A stretch of DNA of 8,999 nt from an uncultured Verrucomicrobiota bacterium (lineage in GTDB: Bacteria; Verrucomicrobiota; Verrucomicrobiia; Limisphaerales; UBA1096): NCBI GenBank assembly GCA_913050205.1, contig CAJXAU010000041.1:1-8999 (forward strand), given 5' to 3'. The position numbers were made by a program, and so were the translations under genes. Positions 1 to 6,979 of the stretch are shown in pieces. Position 1 is the first letter of the stretch; every line of letters begins with the position of its first letter. Under the pieces are notes generated by a model. It was not told where the DNA came from. It was given only the letters and a program-made list of their open reading frames with translations, and did not search any database.

Positions 1-920
1 GCCCGCACTCGGAGACGATTTTCATCAACTACGAGGATCACGTGACGCCGGATCGATTGAGCGAGTTCGATGCCGCCGCCAACAAGTTCTCAACGCTTAA
101 GTCTCTCGCGGCTCGATTCGATGCCGGTGAACTCGAGGTGCACCAGCACATGGCGCGGAGCGCCGATGGGACGGAGGTGCCGTACTTTGTGATTCATCGC
201 AGGGGACTCAAGCCGGACGGCAACACGCCAACGATCCTTTACGGATACGGCGGATTTGAAATCTCCCTCAAGCCCAGCTACTCGGCGACGATCGGCAAAC
301 TTTGGCTTGAGCGCGGCGGGGCATACGCGGTGGCCAACATTCGCGGTGGCGGCGAGTTCGGACCGCGTTGGCACAAGGCCGCGCTGAAGACCAAGCGGCA
401 GCGCGCCTACGACGATTTTATCGCGGTCGGTGAAGATCTGGCCAAGCGCGGGATCACTTCGCCAAAACACCTTGGCATCTCCGGTGGCAGCAACGGCGGC
501 CTGCTCGTTGGCGCCATCTTCACCCAGCGCCCAGACCTGCTCAACGCGGTCGTCTGCCGCGTGCCTTTGCTCGACATGATCCGCTACACCAAGCTGCTCG
601 CCGGGGCCAGTTGGGCGGCGGAATACGGCGATCCGGAAGACCCTAAAATGCGCGAAGCCATCCTCCGCTACTCGCCCTACCAAAATGTTTTTCCGGATAA
701 AAAATATCCCAAGGTGTTCATCGAGACTTCGACCAAGGACGACCGGGTGCACCCCGGTCATGCCCGAAAGATGGTCGCCCGGATGCGGGAACAGGGCCAC
801 GAGGTGCTATACTACGAGAACACCGAAGGTGGCCACGCCGCCGGGGCGAATCTCAAGCAACACGCCCGCCGTTACGCGCTGGAATACGTCTACTTTTCCC
901 GTCAACTTGGGCTGGATTAA
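1..920 (+). CDS. Prolyl oligopeptidase family serine peptidase (S9), 5'-truncated
   Basis: This is the C-terminal alpha/beta-hydrolase domain of an S9 serine peptidase, a family that cleaves short peptides, typically after proline. The reading frame is open from base 3, so the true start lies upstream; the GTG at 42 is internal. Counting from that GTG, the catalytic serine is S150 in GGSNGG, the aspartate is D233 in KDDRVHP (R235 matching the substrate-binding arginine of prolyl oligopeptidase), and the histidine is H265 in EGGHAAG. Other family signatures are YGYGGF near residues 67-72, NIRGGGEFG near 99-107 and the block GASWAAEYGDP near 188-198. The triad is complete and the C terminus looks intact, so the gene is probably functional. 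The N-terminal beta-propeller lies outside the window. The exact subfamily (S9A-like prolyl oligopeptidase or a related enzyme) and its location cannot be decided without the N terminus. It is convergent with dnaG. Confidence 0.9.
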   Translation, partial: PHSETIFINYEDHVTPDRLSEFDAAANKFSTLKSLAARFDAGELEVHQHMARSADGTEVPYFVIHRRGLKPDGNTPTILYGYGGFEISLKPSYSATIGKLWLERGGAYAVANIRGGGEFGPRWHKAALKTKRQRAYDDFIAVGEDLAKRGITSPKHLGISGGSNGGLLVGAIFTQRPDLLNAVVCRVPLLDMIRYTKLLAGASWAAEYGDPEDPKMREAILRYSPYQNVFPDKKYPKVFIETSTKDDRVHPGHARKMVARMREQGHEVLYYENTEGGHAAGANLKQHARRYALEYVYFSRQLGLD

Positions 921-922
921 CC

Positions 923-946
923 CGCTTGGCCAAGCGCTTGGTCAAG
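923..946. repeat. Tandem palindromic repeat, two CGCTTGGCCAAG units
   Basis: Two adjacent 12-bp units, 923-934 and 935-946, begin 3 bp after the peptidase stop codon. The first is exact; the second has T for C at 942. Each unit contains the 10-bp palindrome CTTGGCCAAG, and the junction forms a second palindrome, AAGCGCTT. This is one member of a family dispersed through the window. Its role is unknown. It could fold as a weak hairpin in the transcript. Confidence 0.8.
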
Positions 947-951
947 GGAAA

Positions 952-1011
952 GGGGACATTCCTGTCCACTGCCTGATCATCCTAAACGTAAACGGGGACA
1001 GGAATGTCCCC
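952..1011. repeat. REP-like inverted doublet between convergent genes
   Basis: A 16-bp sequence at 952-967 (GGGGACATTCCTGTCC) recurs as its exact reverse complement at 996-1011, separated by 28 bp. Each arm is also a small hairpin: GGACA pairs with TGTCC across a 4-base loop (TTCC on one side, GGAA on the other). Two inverted copies of a short hairpin unit is the architecture of REP/BIME elements. GGGGACA...TGTCCCC hairpins are, to my knowledge, common among elements mobilised by REP-associated tyrosine transposases, but no such transposase gene is in the window. The position between the 3' ends of two convergent genes is typical of REP elements. Confidence 0.65.
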
Positions 1012-1024
1012 GCTCCTGTTTTTT
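998..1024 (+). terminator. Candidate intrinsic terminator after the peptidase gene
   Basis: ACAGGA at 998-1003 pairs with TCCTGT at 1014-1019 around a 10-base loop, followed by an uninterrupted T run that reaches 1024. The stem is short (6 bp). It shares bases with the second arm of the REP-like doublet, so the two folds exclude each other. It would terminate + strand transcription from the peptidase gene before it enters dnaG antisense. Confidence 0.4.
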
Positions 1025-1051
1025 GTGGACTCGCAGGCTCGTCCCTCCAAT

Positions 1052-2860
1052 TTAGGAGCCGGCTAGGGGCTCGAGGGGATGGGTGATGAGAGCCCTCAAT
1101 GCGTTTCGTTCGTTGATGAGTTCCGGCCATTTTGTCTCGTCGGCTCCCCCGGGAACCAGTTCCCGCTGGATCTCAGTCAGGCGTGACTCAACAAACTGGT
1201 TTCGCAACCGAAGCACGATGTCTTTCAATTGTCGGCCGGGATCCGGGATATTGCGGCCATCGACCACGGCCTCAGTGGCCAGTTTCCGGAATGGATCCGA
1301 CGGCAGGGTACCGAGGAGATCAGGCAGGCCTGCGTCCGGGTTCTCGGCAATGAGCGCGAAGTGTTGCTGGAGAATCACCTTCACACCGCGGTGCCCGACC
1401 CATTGCAGATCAAGATGCGACTCCAGCCACTCGACCGGTGTCTCACCAAACAAAGCCAGCTTTAGCAGCCAAAACTCCACCGGGCTCGGCTTCGGCAGCG
1501 GCAACTCGTCCTCGGGAATCGGAATCTCCTCCTCGGCAAGCTCCGGTTCGGCACGCTGAAAGGTGCGTTTGCGCTTGGCGAACTCGGATCGGACTGCGTC
1601 GACCGCCACACCCAGCCGGTGACTGAGCTTCTGCGCGTAGGTGTCGATGAGGACCGGGTTGTCGGTTTTTTGCACTGCCTCGCGCATGGTCTGCACGATG
1701 TTGACACGGCCGCGGTCGGAGTCCACATCGTGAATCTGGCAGAGGTAGTTGATGAGAAAGTCGAAAAAACCGGGGGCGTCGTCGAGCAGTTTGCGAAATG
1801 CCTCCGCGCCGTTTTCCCGGATGAAACTGTCGGGGTCGTGCGGCTGTGGGATGACCGCCACGCGAATGGCCAGGCCGCTGGCGAGCAGATCGTCGAGTGA
1901 ACGCAGCGCGGCCTGTTGGCCGGCGGTGTCGGAATCAAAACACAGCACGACCTCCTCTGCGTAGCGTTTGAGTATGCGTGCGTGGTCGGCGGTGAGTGCG
2001 GTGCCCTGCGGTGCCACGGCGTTCTCGATGCCGGCGAGGTGACACGCGATGGTGTCGAGTTGGCCTTCGCAAACGATTACCGATTTGGCGTCGAGGATTG
2101 GTCGCTTGGCCTTGTCCAACCCGTAGATCACCCGGCTCTTGCTGAAGATCGGCGTCTCCGGTGAGTTGATGTATTTGCCGCCCTTCTGCTCCGCAGCCAA
2201 CACGCGGCCGCTGAAACCGATCACCCTGCCCTGCTCATCGCATATCGGAAAAATGAGTCGACCGCGAAACCGGTCGTAGTGCCCCCTGTCGCCGGAGATC
2301 GCAAGCCCCCCTTTTTCAAGCAACTGTGCATCGTGTTTTTTGGACTTGGCCCAGTTGAGGGTGTCATCCCATTTGTCCGGCGCGTAGCCCATGCGGAAGC
2401 GTTTGACCGCTTCGTTGCTGACGCCGCGCTTGGCCAGGTAGTCGCGCGCGACCTGTGCGCCGGCGTCGTTGGCCAAGGCGATCTCCCAGCGCTTGGCCAC
2501 CTGCTCGTGCAGTGAGCGTAGTTTCTCCTTGAGCGACCCCTCCTCGCGCTGGCCGGGCGTCATCTCGAACTCAATCTGGATCCGCGCCCGCTCGGCGAGA
2601 CGCTGCACGGTCTCGACGAATGTCAGATTTTCGAACTCGCGTAAAAACGTGAAGACATCGCCACCCTTGTGGCAGCCGAAGCAGTGGAAAATCTGCTTGG
2701 ACGGACTGACGTTAAAGCTGGGGGTCTTTTCCTTGTGGAACGGGCACAGCCCGAGGAAGTTTGTACCGGCACGTTTGAGCGGCACATAGGAGCCGATTAC
2801 GTCGACGATGTCACTGGCGTTGCGGACCTGCTCAATCGTGGCCTGTGGGATGACGGGCAA
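1052..2860 (-). CDS. dnaG: DNA primase DnaG
   Basis: DnaG makes the short RNA primers for replication and works with the replicative helicase. The protein has 602 residues, close to the usual size. The N-terminal zinc-binding domain is complete (C39, H42, C60, C63). The RNA polymerase core carries DRFRGRLIFP near 196-205 and YINSPETPIF near 230-239. The TOPRIM domain shows E265 in CEGQLD, D269, D309 and D311 in DSD, and D342/D344 in DPD, which match the metal-binding acidic residues of E. coli DnaG. An acidic, proline-rich linker (about 437-460) leads to a divergent C-terminal region expected to bind helicase. The start is TTG at 2860: an in-frame stop lies five codons upstream, no ATG or GTG is available, and the protein begins where the family does. 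No clear Shine-Dalgarno sequence precedes it. It lies 15 bp after the TPR lipoprotein gene, so the two are probably co-transcribed. Neither rpsU nor rpoD adjoins it within the window. Confidence 0.97.
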   Translation of the reverse strand: MPVIPQATIEQVRNASDIVDVIGSYVPLKRAGTNFLGLCPFHKEKTPSFNVSPSKQIFHCFGCHKGGDVFTFLREFENLTFVETVQRLAERARIQIEFEMTPGQREEGSLKEKLRSLHEQVAKRWEIALANDAGAQVARDYLAKRGVSNEAVKRFRMGYAPDKWDDTLNWAKSKKHDAQLLEKGGLAISGDRGHYDRFRGRLIFPICDEQGRVIGFSGRVLAAEQKGGKYINSPETPIFSKSRVIYGLDKAKRPILDAKSVIVCEGQLDTIACHLAGIENAVAPQGTALTADHARILKRYAEEVVLCFDSDTAGQQAALRSLDDLLASGLAIRVAVIPQPHDPDSFIRENGAEAFRKLLDDAPGFFDFLINYLCQIHDVDSDRGRVNIVQTMREAVQKTDNPVLIDTYAQKLSHRLGVAVDAVRSEFAKRKRTFQRAEPELAEEEIPIPEDELPLPKPSPVEFWLLKLALFGETPVEWLESHLDLQWVGHRGVKVILQQHFALIAENPDAGLPDLLGTLPSDPFRKLATEAVVDGRNIPDPGRQLKDIVLRLRNQFVESRLTEIQRELVPGGADETKWPELINERNALRALITHPLEPLAGS

Positions 2861-2875
2861 GGCAGGTCGGGAGGC

Positions 2876-4972
2876 TCAGTTCGCCTTGTTGCGGATCAGC
2901 CAGTAGCGAATGTCCACCGCCTGGGGATGCTCAGGCTTCAGGCCAATCACGCGCTTGTAGTGAATGGCAGCCTTGGCCACGTCGTGTAGTCTTTCCGCGT
3001 ACAGGTTGGCCGCCTCGAGATGCGCACGAACGCTGTTCGGGTCGAATTGCAGGTAAGTCTCCAACTCCTTGGCGGCATCCGCGTAGTAGGTGCCCTGCTT
3101 GAGCGACATGGCAAAATTGAAACGGGCCGGGCCGTCGTTGGGGTCGATTGCCAGCGCATTTTCAAACGCCTGCAGCGCGAGGCCGGTCTCGCCGGTGTAA
3201 TACGCCGCTTGGCCAAGCTCACATTGGGCCTCAAACCAAGCGGGGTCGGACTTGCTTGCCTGCAGGTAGGCCGCCTTGGCGCGTTGCCACTCCTTTCTTT
3301 TCTGGGCCTTGGCCCCGTCATCAAAATACGTCTTGGCCACCTGACGGTCCCCAGCCTTGGGCAGGGCGGGGTGCAGGTACGCATAGCGCGGATACGCCAC
3401 TGCTGTGGGCAGTACATTCACCACGCGCGCCGTAGCATTGGTGGAGGCGGGGGCGACCGGCTTGGGCGTCGGAATTGTTGGAAGCGGGGTGCGGGATTTC
3501 CAGTTAACTTGCCCGTCAGCCTTGTCCTTATTGCGCCCGCCAAACCACCGGGCCGGGTTCAGGCGATCGGTCCATTTTTTCTTCGGCGTGGCCTCCTCGT
3601 CTGGCTCGGCTGGTTCGATGACTTCTGCGGGTTTCACCGGCGGTTCCTCCACGGCCACTTCAGTGCCCGGTTCCGGTTCGGCTGGAGCCTCCTCCGGCAC
3701 GACGGTCTCCTCCGGTTTGGCCACCGGCACCGGCAATTCCTCCTTCGGCTCGACCGGTTCCACGGCGATCACCTCGGTCGGTTCGACAGAGGGCGGTTCG
3801 ACAATGACCACCTCGGCCGGTTCAGTAATTGGCTCTTCGACGGGAGCCTCTTCGGGGGCCTCCTTTGGTTCCGGTTGCTTCACCTCGGCCGGCACAACGG
3901 CCACCTCAGGCTCGGTCGGATTCTCTTCTTTTGGTTCGGTCGGGGCGACGGCTTCCTCTGGCTCCTCCTTCACGGCCACTTCAACCGGTTTGGCTTCGGG
4001 TTTCTCTTCTTCCTTGGGTCGTTCCGGTTCGATCGGTTCCACAACGGCAACTTCCTCCGGTTTTTCCTCAACCGGTTCCTCCTTGGGCTCCGGTTTGGGT
4101 TCTGGCTTGAGGTATTCCTCCAGCTCGGTGACGAGGGTTTTGACTTGCTCCTTTTTCGCAGCCGAATCCGGCGTTGCACTCAGATAGGCCTGATACGCCT
4201 CGAGAGCGGACTGGTATTGCTCCATCGACTGGAGCGCGATCGCCAGATGAAGCTTCAGCTGTGGATTCTCGGCATCCACACCGGAGGCTTCCTCAAAATA
4301 TTGTGCAGCCGCCTCGTGCCGGTTTTCAACGGCCGCGAGAATGCCGAGGGCGTTCAGCGCGGTGGCATCCTGCCTTCCTGCTTTCCGAAAACTTTCCCGC
4401 GCGGCGGTATACTGGCCGGAGTGAAACTCAGCAACGCCCTTCTCAAGCCATTGCTCAAACTTGTCGTCCCCCACCTCGATCCGGAGCTTGTTGTATTCAT
4501 CCGCCGCCTTGCCAGCGTTTGCCCGGAACGCCGCAAGATTCGAGTTCCAGTGGTACCGCTCCAGGTACAGCCACGCGAGATTCTGATGGGCACGCTGCTT
4601 GAGAGTCGTCGGGGTGTTCTGGTTCGTCGTCGTGAACCGGTAGGCCTGATACGCCTTAAAATAGTGGTTGGTCTTGCTGTTATCGCGATACAGCTCCTGA
4701 TGCGCCAGGCCAAGCTGATTGTGAAGGTGCCCCATGATCTTTGGCGATCGCTTGAGTTCATCATTTTTGCTGATGAATTCGAACGCATTGTTCAGCTCCA
4801 CCAGCGCGGCCTGTGCCTTGCCGGCGGCGAGGAGGCGGCTCCCTTCTTCGAGGGCCGTTCTCTCCGGCGGAGTGCAACCGGCGAGGAGGGCGATCAGGCA
4901 CAAAGTGATCCCGGGCGCGAACAGATTCAGGATCGTTTTTTGCGTGGTCTGCATGACCGCTGGTGGTAGCAT
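2876..4972 (-). CDS. TPR-repeat lipoprotein with long Pro/Glu/Val-rich linker
   Basis: A 698-residue predicted lipoprotein. The signal peptide has a hydrophobic stretch at about 13-31 and a lipobox LLAGC with C33 as the lipidated residue. T34 follows it, which under the E. coli +2 rule would favour the outer membrane. The N-terminal half (about 36-270) contains helical TPR-like repeats, clearest at about 173-200, 203-235 and 236-270. Residues 290-462 form a disordered linker of Pro, Glu, Val, Ala and Lys without aromatic residues. A basic stretch (KKKWTDRLNPARWFGGRNKDK, about 464-484, one part of it KKKW) follows, then four TPR-like units at about 541-680. The ATG at 4972 is preceded by GAGG at 5-base spacing; an internal ATG at 4954 would also keep the signal peptide. 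TPRs mediate protein-protein contacts, so a periplasmic scaffold spanning some distance is plausible. The specific function is unknown. It shares a probable operon with dnaG. Confidence 0.85.
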   Translation of the reverse strand: MLPPAVMQTTQKTILNLFAPGITLCLIALLAGCTPPERTALEEGSRLLAAGKAQAALVELNNAFEFISKNDELKRSPKIMGHLHNQLGLAHQELYRDNSKTNHYFKAYQAYRFTTTNQNTPTTLKQRAHQNLAWLYLERYHWNSNLAAFRANAGKAADEYNKLRIEVGDDKFEQWLEKGVAEFHSGQYTAARESFRKAGRQDATALNALGILAAVENRHEAAAQYFEEASGVDAENPQLKLHLAIALQSMEQYQSALEAYQAYLSATPDSAAKKEQVKTLVTELEEYLKPEPKPEPKEEPVEEKPEEVAVVEPIEPERPKEEEKPEAKPVEVAVKEEPEEAVAPTEPKEENPTEPEVAVVPAEVKQPEPKEAPEEAPVEEPITEPAEVVIVEPPSVEPTEVIAVEPVEPKEELPVPVAKPEETVVPEEAPAEPEPGTEVAVEEPPVKPAEVIEPAEPDEEATPKKKWTDRLNPARWFGGRNKDKADGQVNWKSRTPLPTIPTPKPVAPASTNATARVVNVLPTAVAYPRYAYLHPALPKAGDRQVAKTYFDDGAKAQKRKEWQRAKAAYLQASKSDPAWFEAQCELGQAAYYTGETGLALQAFENALAIDPNDGPARFNFAMSLKQGTYYADAAKELETYLQFDPNSVRAHLEAANLYAERLHDVAKAAIHYKRVIGLKPEHPQAVDIRYWLIRNKAN
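3206..3217. repeat. Complete CGCTTGGCCAAG unit inside the TPR gene
   Basis: This is an exact copy of the 12-bp palindromic unit inside the C-terminal TPR coding region. On the minus strand it encodes part of ELGQAAY at about residues 585-591. Because the surrounding TPR sequence is ordinary, this copy may reflect codon choice and not insertion. Confidence 0.6.
3587..4105 (-). repeat. Degenerate E-V-x-x-x-E-P repeats coding for a disordered linker
   Basis: Codons 290-462 of the TPR lipoprotein encode a degenerate series of short units such as EVAVVEPIEP, EVVIVEPPSVEP, EVIAVEPVEP and EVAVEEPPVKP. The stretch has no aromatic residue, cysteine or histidine and almost no glycine. The repetitive codons (mostly GAG/GAA, CCG/CCA, GTG/GTC) leave long open frames on the opposite strand. 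Such tracts usually act as extended spacers and often vary in length between strains. Confidence 0.7.
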
Positions 4973-5020
4973 CGCGGCCTCAGCGAGTCAAGGGATCCAC
5001 TCCCCTATCCCGCGTTTGTC

Positions 5021-6109
5021 ATGCTCCAAGGACGATCCAAAAAACGCCCGGCTTGGCGTTGGCTTCCCAGCCTCATGGCTGTGGTCGCGCTTGGCCAAGC
5101 GCTTGGCTCGGAGGTGGAGACTGCGGAGGAGGAATTCACAATCCCCGAGCCCCAAATCGAGGTGATTCGCGACGACGCCTCCTCCATCCGCTGGAAAATC
5201 GACAAAAAGCGCGTGGACGACATGGTGACAGCCGGGCTGCAGGAGGTGACCGGTCTAGACAATCCCACCGCCGGCTGGCTGTCTCTCGTCAAACCGGAGG
5301 ACACCGTCGGCATCAGGGTCAACGCTGCCCCCGGCCGGATCAGCGGCACGCGACACGAAGTGGTGGATGCCGTCGTGCGGGGCCTGCTCAAAACCGGAAT
5401 CCCATCCGGGCAAATCATCATCTGGGACGCCCAGCTTGAGGAACTACAGGACGCCGGCTACAGCGCCCTGGCCAAGCGCCACGGCATACGGCTGGCCGGT
5501 AGCCGGGACAGCGGCTGGGATAAATCCGTGGTGATGGAAAAATCGATCCTCGGCGAACTCATCGAGGGCGATCTCGAGTTCAAACCCGGCGAGGAAACCG
5601 ACAGCCGCAACTCCTATTTCTCCCGGCTACTTACCCGGGAGATTACAAAAATCATCAGCATCCAGCCGCTGATCAACCACAACCGCGTCGGCGTGTCCGG
5701 GCATCTCGTCGGGTTGACCCGCGGCATCGTGGACAACGACCGGCGATTCAATGTGTCCGACTCCATCCTTGTCACCGCCCTACCCGACATCTTCGTAAAA
5801 ACCGACGACGAACAGACTCGCTTCATCGGCGATCGCCTCGCCCTATGCATCACCGATGCGCTCTACATCCAGTACCTTGGCCAGAGCAAGTCGCTGCTCC
5901 ACTACACCGAGCCGCTTGGCCAGTTATGGTTCAGCACCGACCCCGTGGCGCTCGACATCTTCGGCATCGAGACCCTCGAGGCCAAGCGACAGGATCTGGA
6001 GGTTGAATTTCACCCGCCTCGCTCCAACCTCTACCAAAACGCCCGTGCCGTGCTGATCGGCGAGAACGACCCCGAACGGCGCAGCGTGAATTACTTCAAG
6101 CGGGACTAA
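5021..6109 (+). CDS. Secreted DUF362 domain protein
   Basis: A 362-residue protein with an N-terminal signal peptide: basic n-region (R5, K7, K8, R9, R13), hydrophobic core about 14-28, and likely cleavage near ALGS (27-30). The mature part resembles the DUF362 family. EDTVGIRVNAAPGR (93-106), HEVVDAVVRGLLKTGIP (112-128) followed by QIIIWD (131-136), and a C-terminal block DALYIQYLG...STDPVALDIFG (279-315) fit its usual layout. The biochemical role of DUF362 is not established. Some members are fused to ferredoxin domains, but no Cys-rich cluster is present here (a single cysteine, C276). The ATG at 5021 is preferred because the next in-frame ATG (5075) would delete the basic n-region. No Shine-Dalgarno sequence is evident. 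The gene is divergent from the TPR lipoprotein gene, 48 bp away, and lies upstream of fabG, separated by a 103-bp gap. Confidence 0.83.
   Translation: MLQGRSKKRPAWRWLPSLMAVVALGQALGSEVETAEEEFTIPEPQIEVIRDDASSIRWKIDKKRVDDMVTAGLQEVTGLDNPTAGWLSLVKPEDTVGIRVNAAPGRISGTRHEVVDAVVRGLLKTGIPSGQIIIWDAQLEELQDAGYSALAKRHGIRLAGSRDSGWDKSVVMEKSILGELIEGDLEFKPGEETDSRNSYFSRLLTREITKIISIQPLINHNRVGVSGHLVGLTRGIVDNDRRFNVSDSILVTALPDIFVKTDDEQTRFIGDRLALCITDALYIQYLGQSKSLLHYTEPLGQLWFSTDPVALDIFGIETLEAKRQDLEVEFHPPRSNLYQNARAVLIGENDPERRSVNYFKRD
5088..5107. repeat. Palindromic repeat embedded in the DUF362 signal-peptide codons
   Basis: One complete CGCTTGGCCAAG unit (5088-5099) is followed by eight bases of a second (5100-5107). 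In this frame the repeat encodes ALGQALG at residues 23-29, which is the end of the hydrophobic core and the probable cleavage region. The 12-bp period keeps the reading frame. It is the only copy at a protein's N terminus in the window. Confidence 0.75.
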
Positions 6110-6125
6110 CCCCCCAGCCGCACCC

Positions 6126-6146
6126 GGCCAAGCGCTTGGCCAAGCG
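6126..6146. repeat. Palindromic repeat array after the DUF362 gene
   Basis: A 1.75-unit copy lies 16 bp after the DUF362 stop codon. It contains the 16-bp perfect palindrome GGCCAAGCGCTTGGCC (6126-6141) and the complete unit CGCTTGGCCAAG (6133-6144). Either GGCCAA/TTGGCC (loop GCGC) or CGCTT/AAGCG (6133-6146, loop GGCC) could form. A run of six T residues follows at 6154-6159, seven bases after the second hairpin. This is farther than in a classical intrinsic terminator, so termination is possible but not convincing. Confidence 0.75.
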
Positions 6147-6172
6147 GATGCTCTTTTTTCCAACTCGCACTA

Positions 6173-6202
6173 TTGACATCGGGGCGCTTGGCCAAGCAAA
6201 TC
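6173..6202 (+). promoter_or_regulatory. Candidate fabG promoter with palindrome in the spacer
   Basis: A perfect -35-like TTGACA at 6173-6178 lies 34 bp before the fabG start. The best -10-like sequence at about 17-bp spacing is CAAATC near 6197-6202, which is weak. The spacer contains a complete repeat unit (6185-6196). The -35 match is good, the -10 is poor, and the sigma-factor preferences of this organism are unknown. Confidence 0.3.
6185..6197. repeat. Complete CGCTTGGCCAAG unit upstream of fabG
   Basis: An exact 12-bp unit plus one further C (6185-6197) lies 15 bp before the fabG ATG and 38 bp after the preceding array. Two copies within this 103-bp gap make it the densest site in the window. 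The copy falls between the -35-like hexamer and the fabG start. Confidence 0.75.
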
Positions 6203-6212
6203 TCTCCCCGCT

Positions 6213-6956
6213 ATGAGTCTATTGAATGACAAGGTGGCCGTGGTCACCGGGGCCGGTCGGGGGATCGGACGTGCCGTGGCCATCGCCTTCGCCCGGATGG
6301 GCGCCGATGTGGTCTGCGTCTCGCGCACGGAGGAAAATTCCGCCAAAGTCGCCGCCGAGGTGGAGGAACTGGGACGCAAGGCCTGGGCCAAGGCAGTGGA
6401 CGTGTCCGACACCGCCGCCGTGGAGTCTGCCGCCAAGGACATCCTCGAGCAGGCCGGCAAGGTCGACATTCTCGTCAACAACGCCGGCGTCACCCGCGAC
6501 AATCTGCTCATGCGCATGAGCGAGGAGGAATGGGACACGGTGCTCAACACCAACCTCAAGGGCGCGTTCAACTTCACCAAGGCGTTCACCCGGCCGTTCA
6601 TGAAGCAGCGCAGCGGGCGCATCATCAACATCGCCTCCGTCATCGGGCTGATCGGCAACGCCGGGCAGAGCAACTACGCCGCCAGCAAGGCCGCGCTCAT
6701 CGGCTTTACCAAGTCCGTGGCCAAGGAGCTGGCGCCGCGGGGCGTCACCGCCAATGCCATCGCTCCCGGCTTCATCGAGACCGACATGACCGCCGTGCTC
6801 GACGAAAAAGTGCGCGACGCCATCCTCGAGCGTGTGCCGATGTCCCGATTCGGTTCGCCGGACGATATCGCCCATACGGCGGTGTTTTTGGCCATGGAAC
6901 CGACCGGGTACATGACTGGGCAGGTACTCACCGTCGATGGCGGCATGGTGATGTAA
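6213..6956 (+). CDS. fabG: 3-oxoacyl-[acyl-carrier-protein] reductase FabG
   Basis: FabG performs the NADPH-dependent reduction of beta-ketoacyl-ACP to beta-hydroxyacyl-ACP, the first reduction of each FAS II cycle, in the cytoplasm. The 247-residue length is typical of this short-chain dehydrogenase. The cofactor-binding motif TGAGRGIG is at 12-19, NNAG at 89-92, and the catalytic tetrad is N114, S142, Y155 and K159, each four residues beyond its E. coli FabG counterpart. PGFIETDMT (185-193) and a C-terminal VDGGMVM are also typical. The ATG at 6213 gives the normal FabG N terminus (MSLLNDKVAVVTG) but has no clear Shine-Dalgarno sequence. The short-chain dehydrogenase family is broad, but the acpP and fabF neighbours make FabG the firm assignment. 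Codons are strongly GC-rich, like the rest of the cluster. Confidence 0.95.
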   Translation: MSLLNDKVAVVTGAGRGIGRAVAIAFARMGADVVCVSRTEENSAKVAAEVEELGRKAWAKAVDVSDTAAVESAAKDILEQAGKVDILVNNAGVTRDNLLMRMSEEEWDTVLNTNLKGAFNFTKAFTRPFMKQRSGRIINIASVIGLIGNAGQSNYAASKAALIGFTKSVAKELAPRGVTANAIAPGFIETDMTAVLDEKVRDAILERVPMSRFGSPDDIAHTAVFLAMEPTGYMTGQVLTVDGGMVM

Positions 6957-6979
6957 ATGAACTTTTCGACATTAGGGGC

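Noticed and set aside
42..44. GTG at 42 as the true start of the peptidase.
   Set aside because: The frame is open and peptidase-like upstream to the window edge, and a start here would lack the beta-propeller domain, so the gene is truncated by the window.
3405..4187. A Ser/Thr/Gly-rich + strand frame of 260 codons that looks like a surface or silk-like protein.
   Set aside because: It is another reading of the repetitive linker codons of the TPR gene, with no signal peptide and no domain; a shadow frame.
3020..4969. A 649-codon open frame on the + strand, antisense to the TPR lipoprotein gene.
   Set aside because: It mirrors the minus-strand gene almost end to end. Its product is a low-complexity Phe/Gly/Leu/Arg-rich string explained by the Glu/Pro/Val codons opposite, whereas the minus-strand protein has a signal peptide, a lipobox and TPRs.
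6126..6159. A standard intrinsic terminator after the DUF362 gene.
   Set aside because: A hairpin and a six-T run are present, but they are separated by seven or more bases, so I describe it only as a repeat with possible terminator activity.
6219..6875. Long antisense frames over fabG and fabF on the minus strand.
   Set aside because: They are typical of GC-rich genes with strong third-position bias; their products (Gly/Val/His-rich) match no family, while the + strand genes have complete catalytic motifs.
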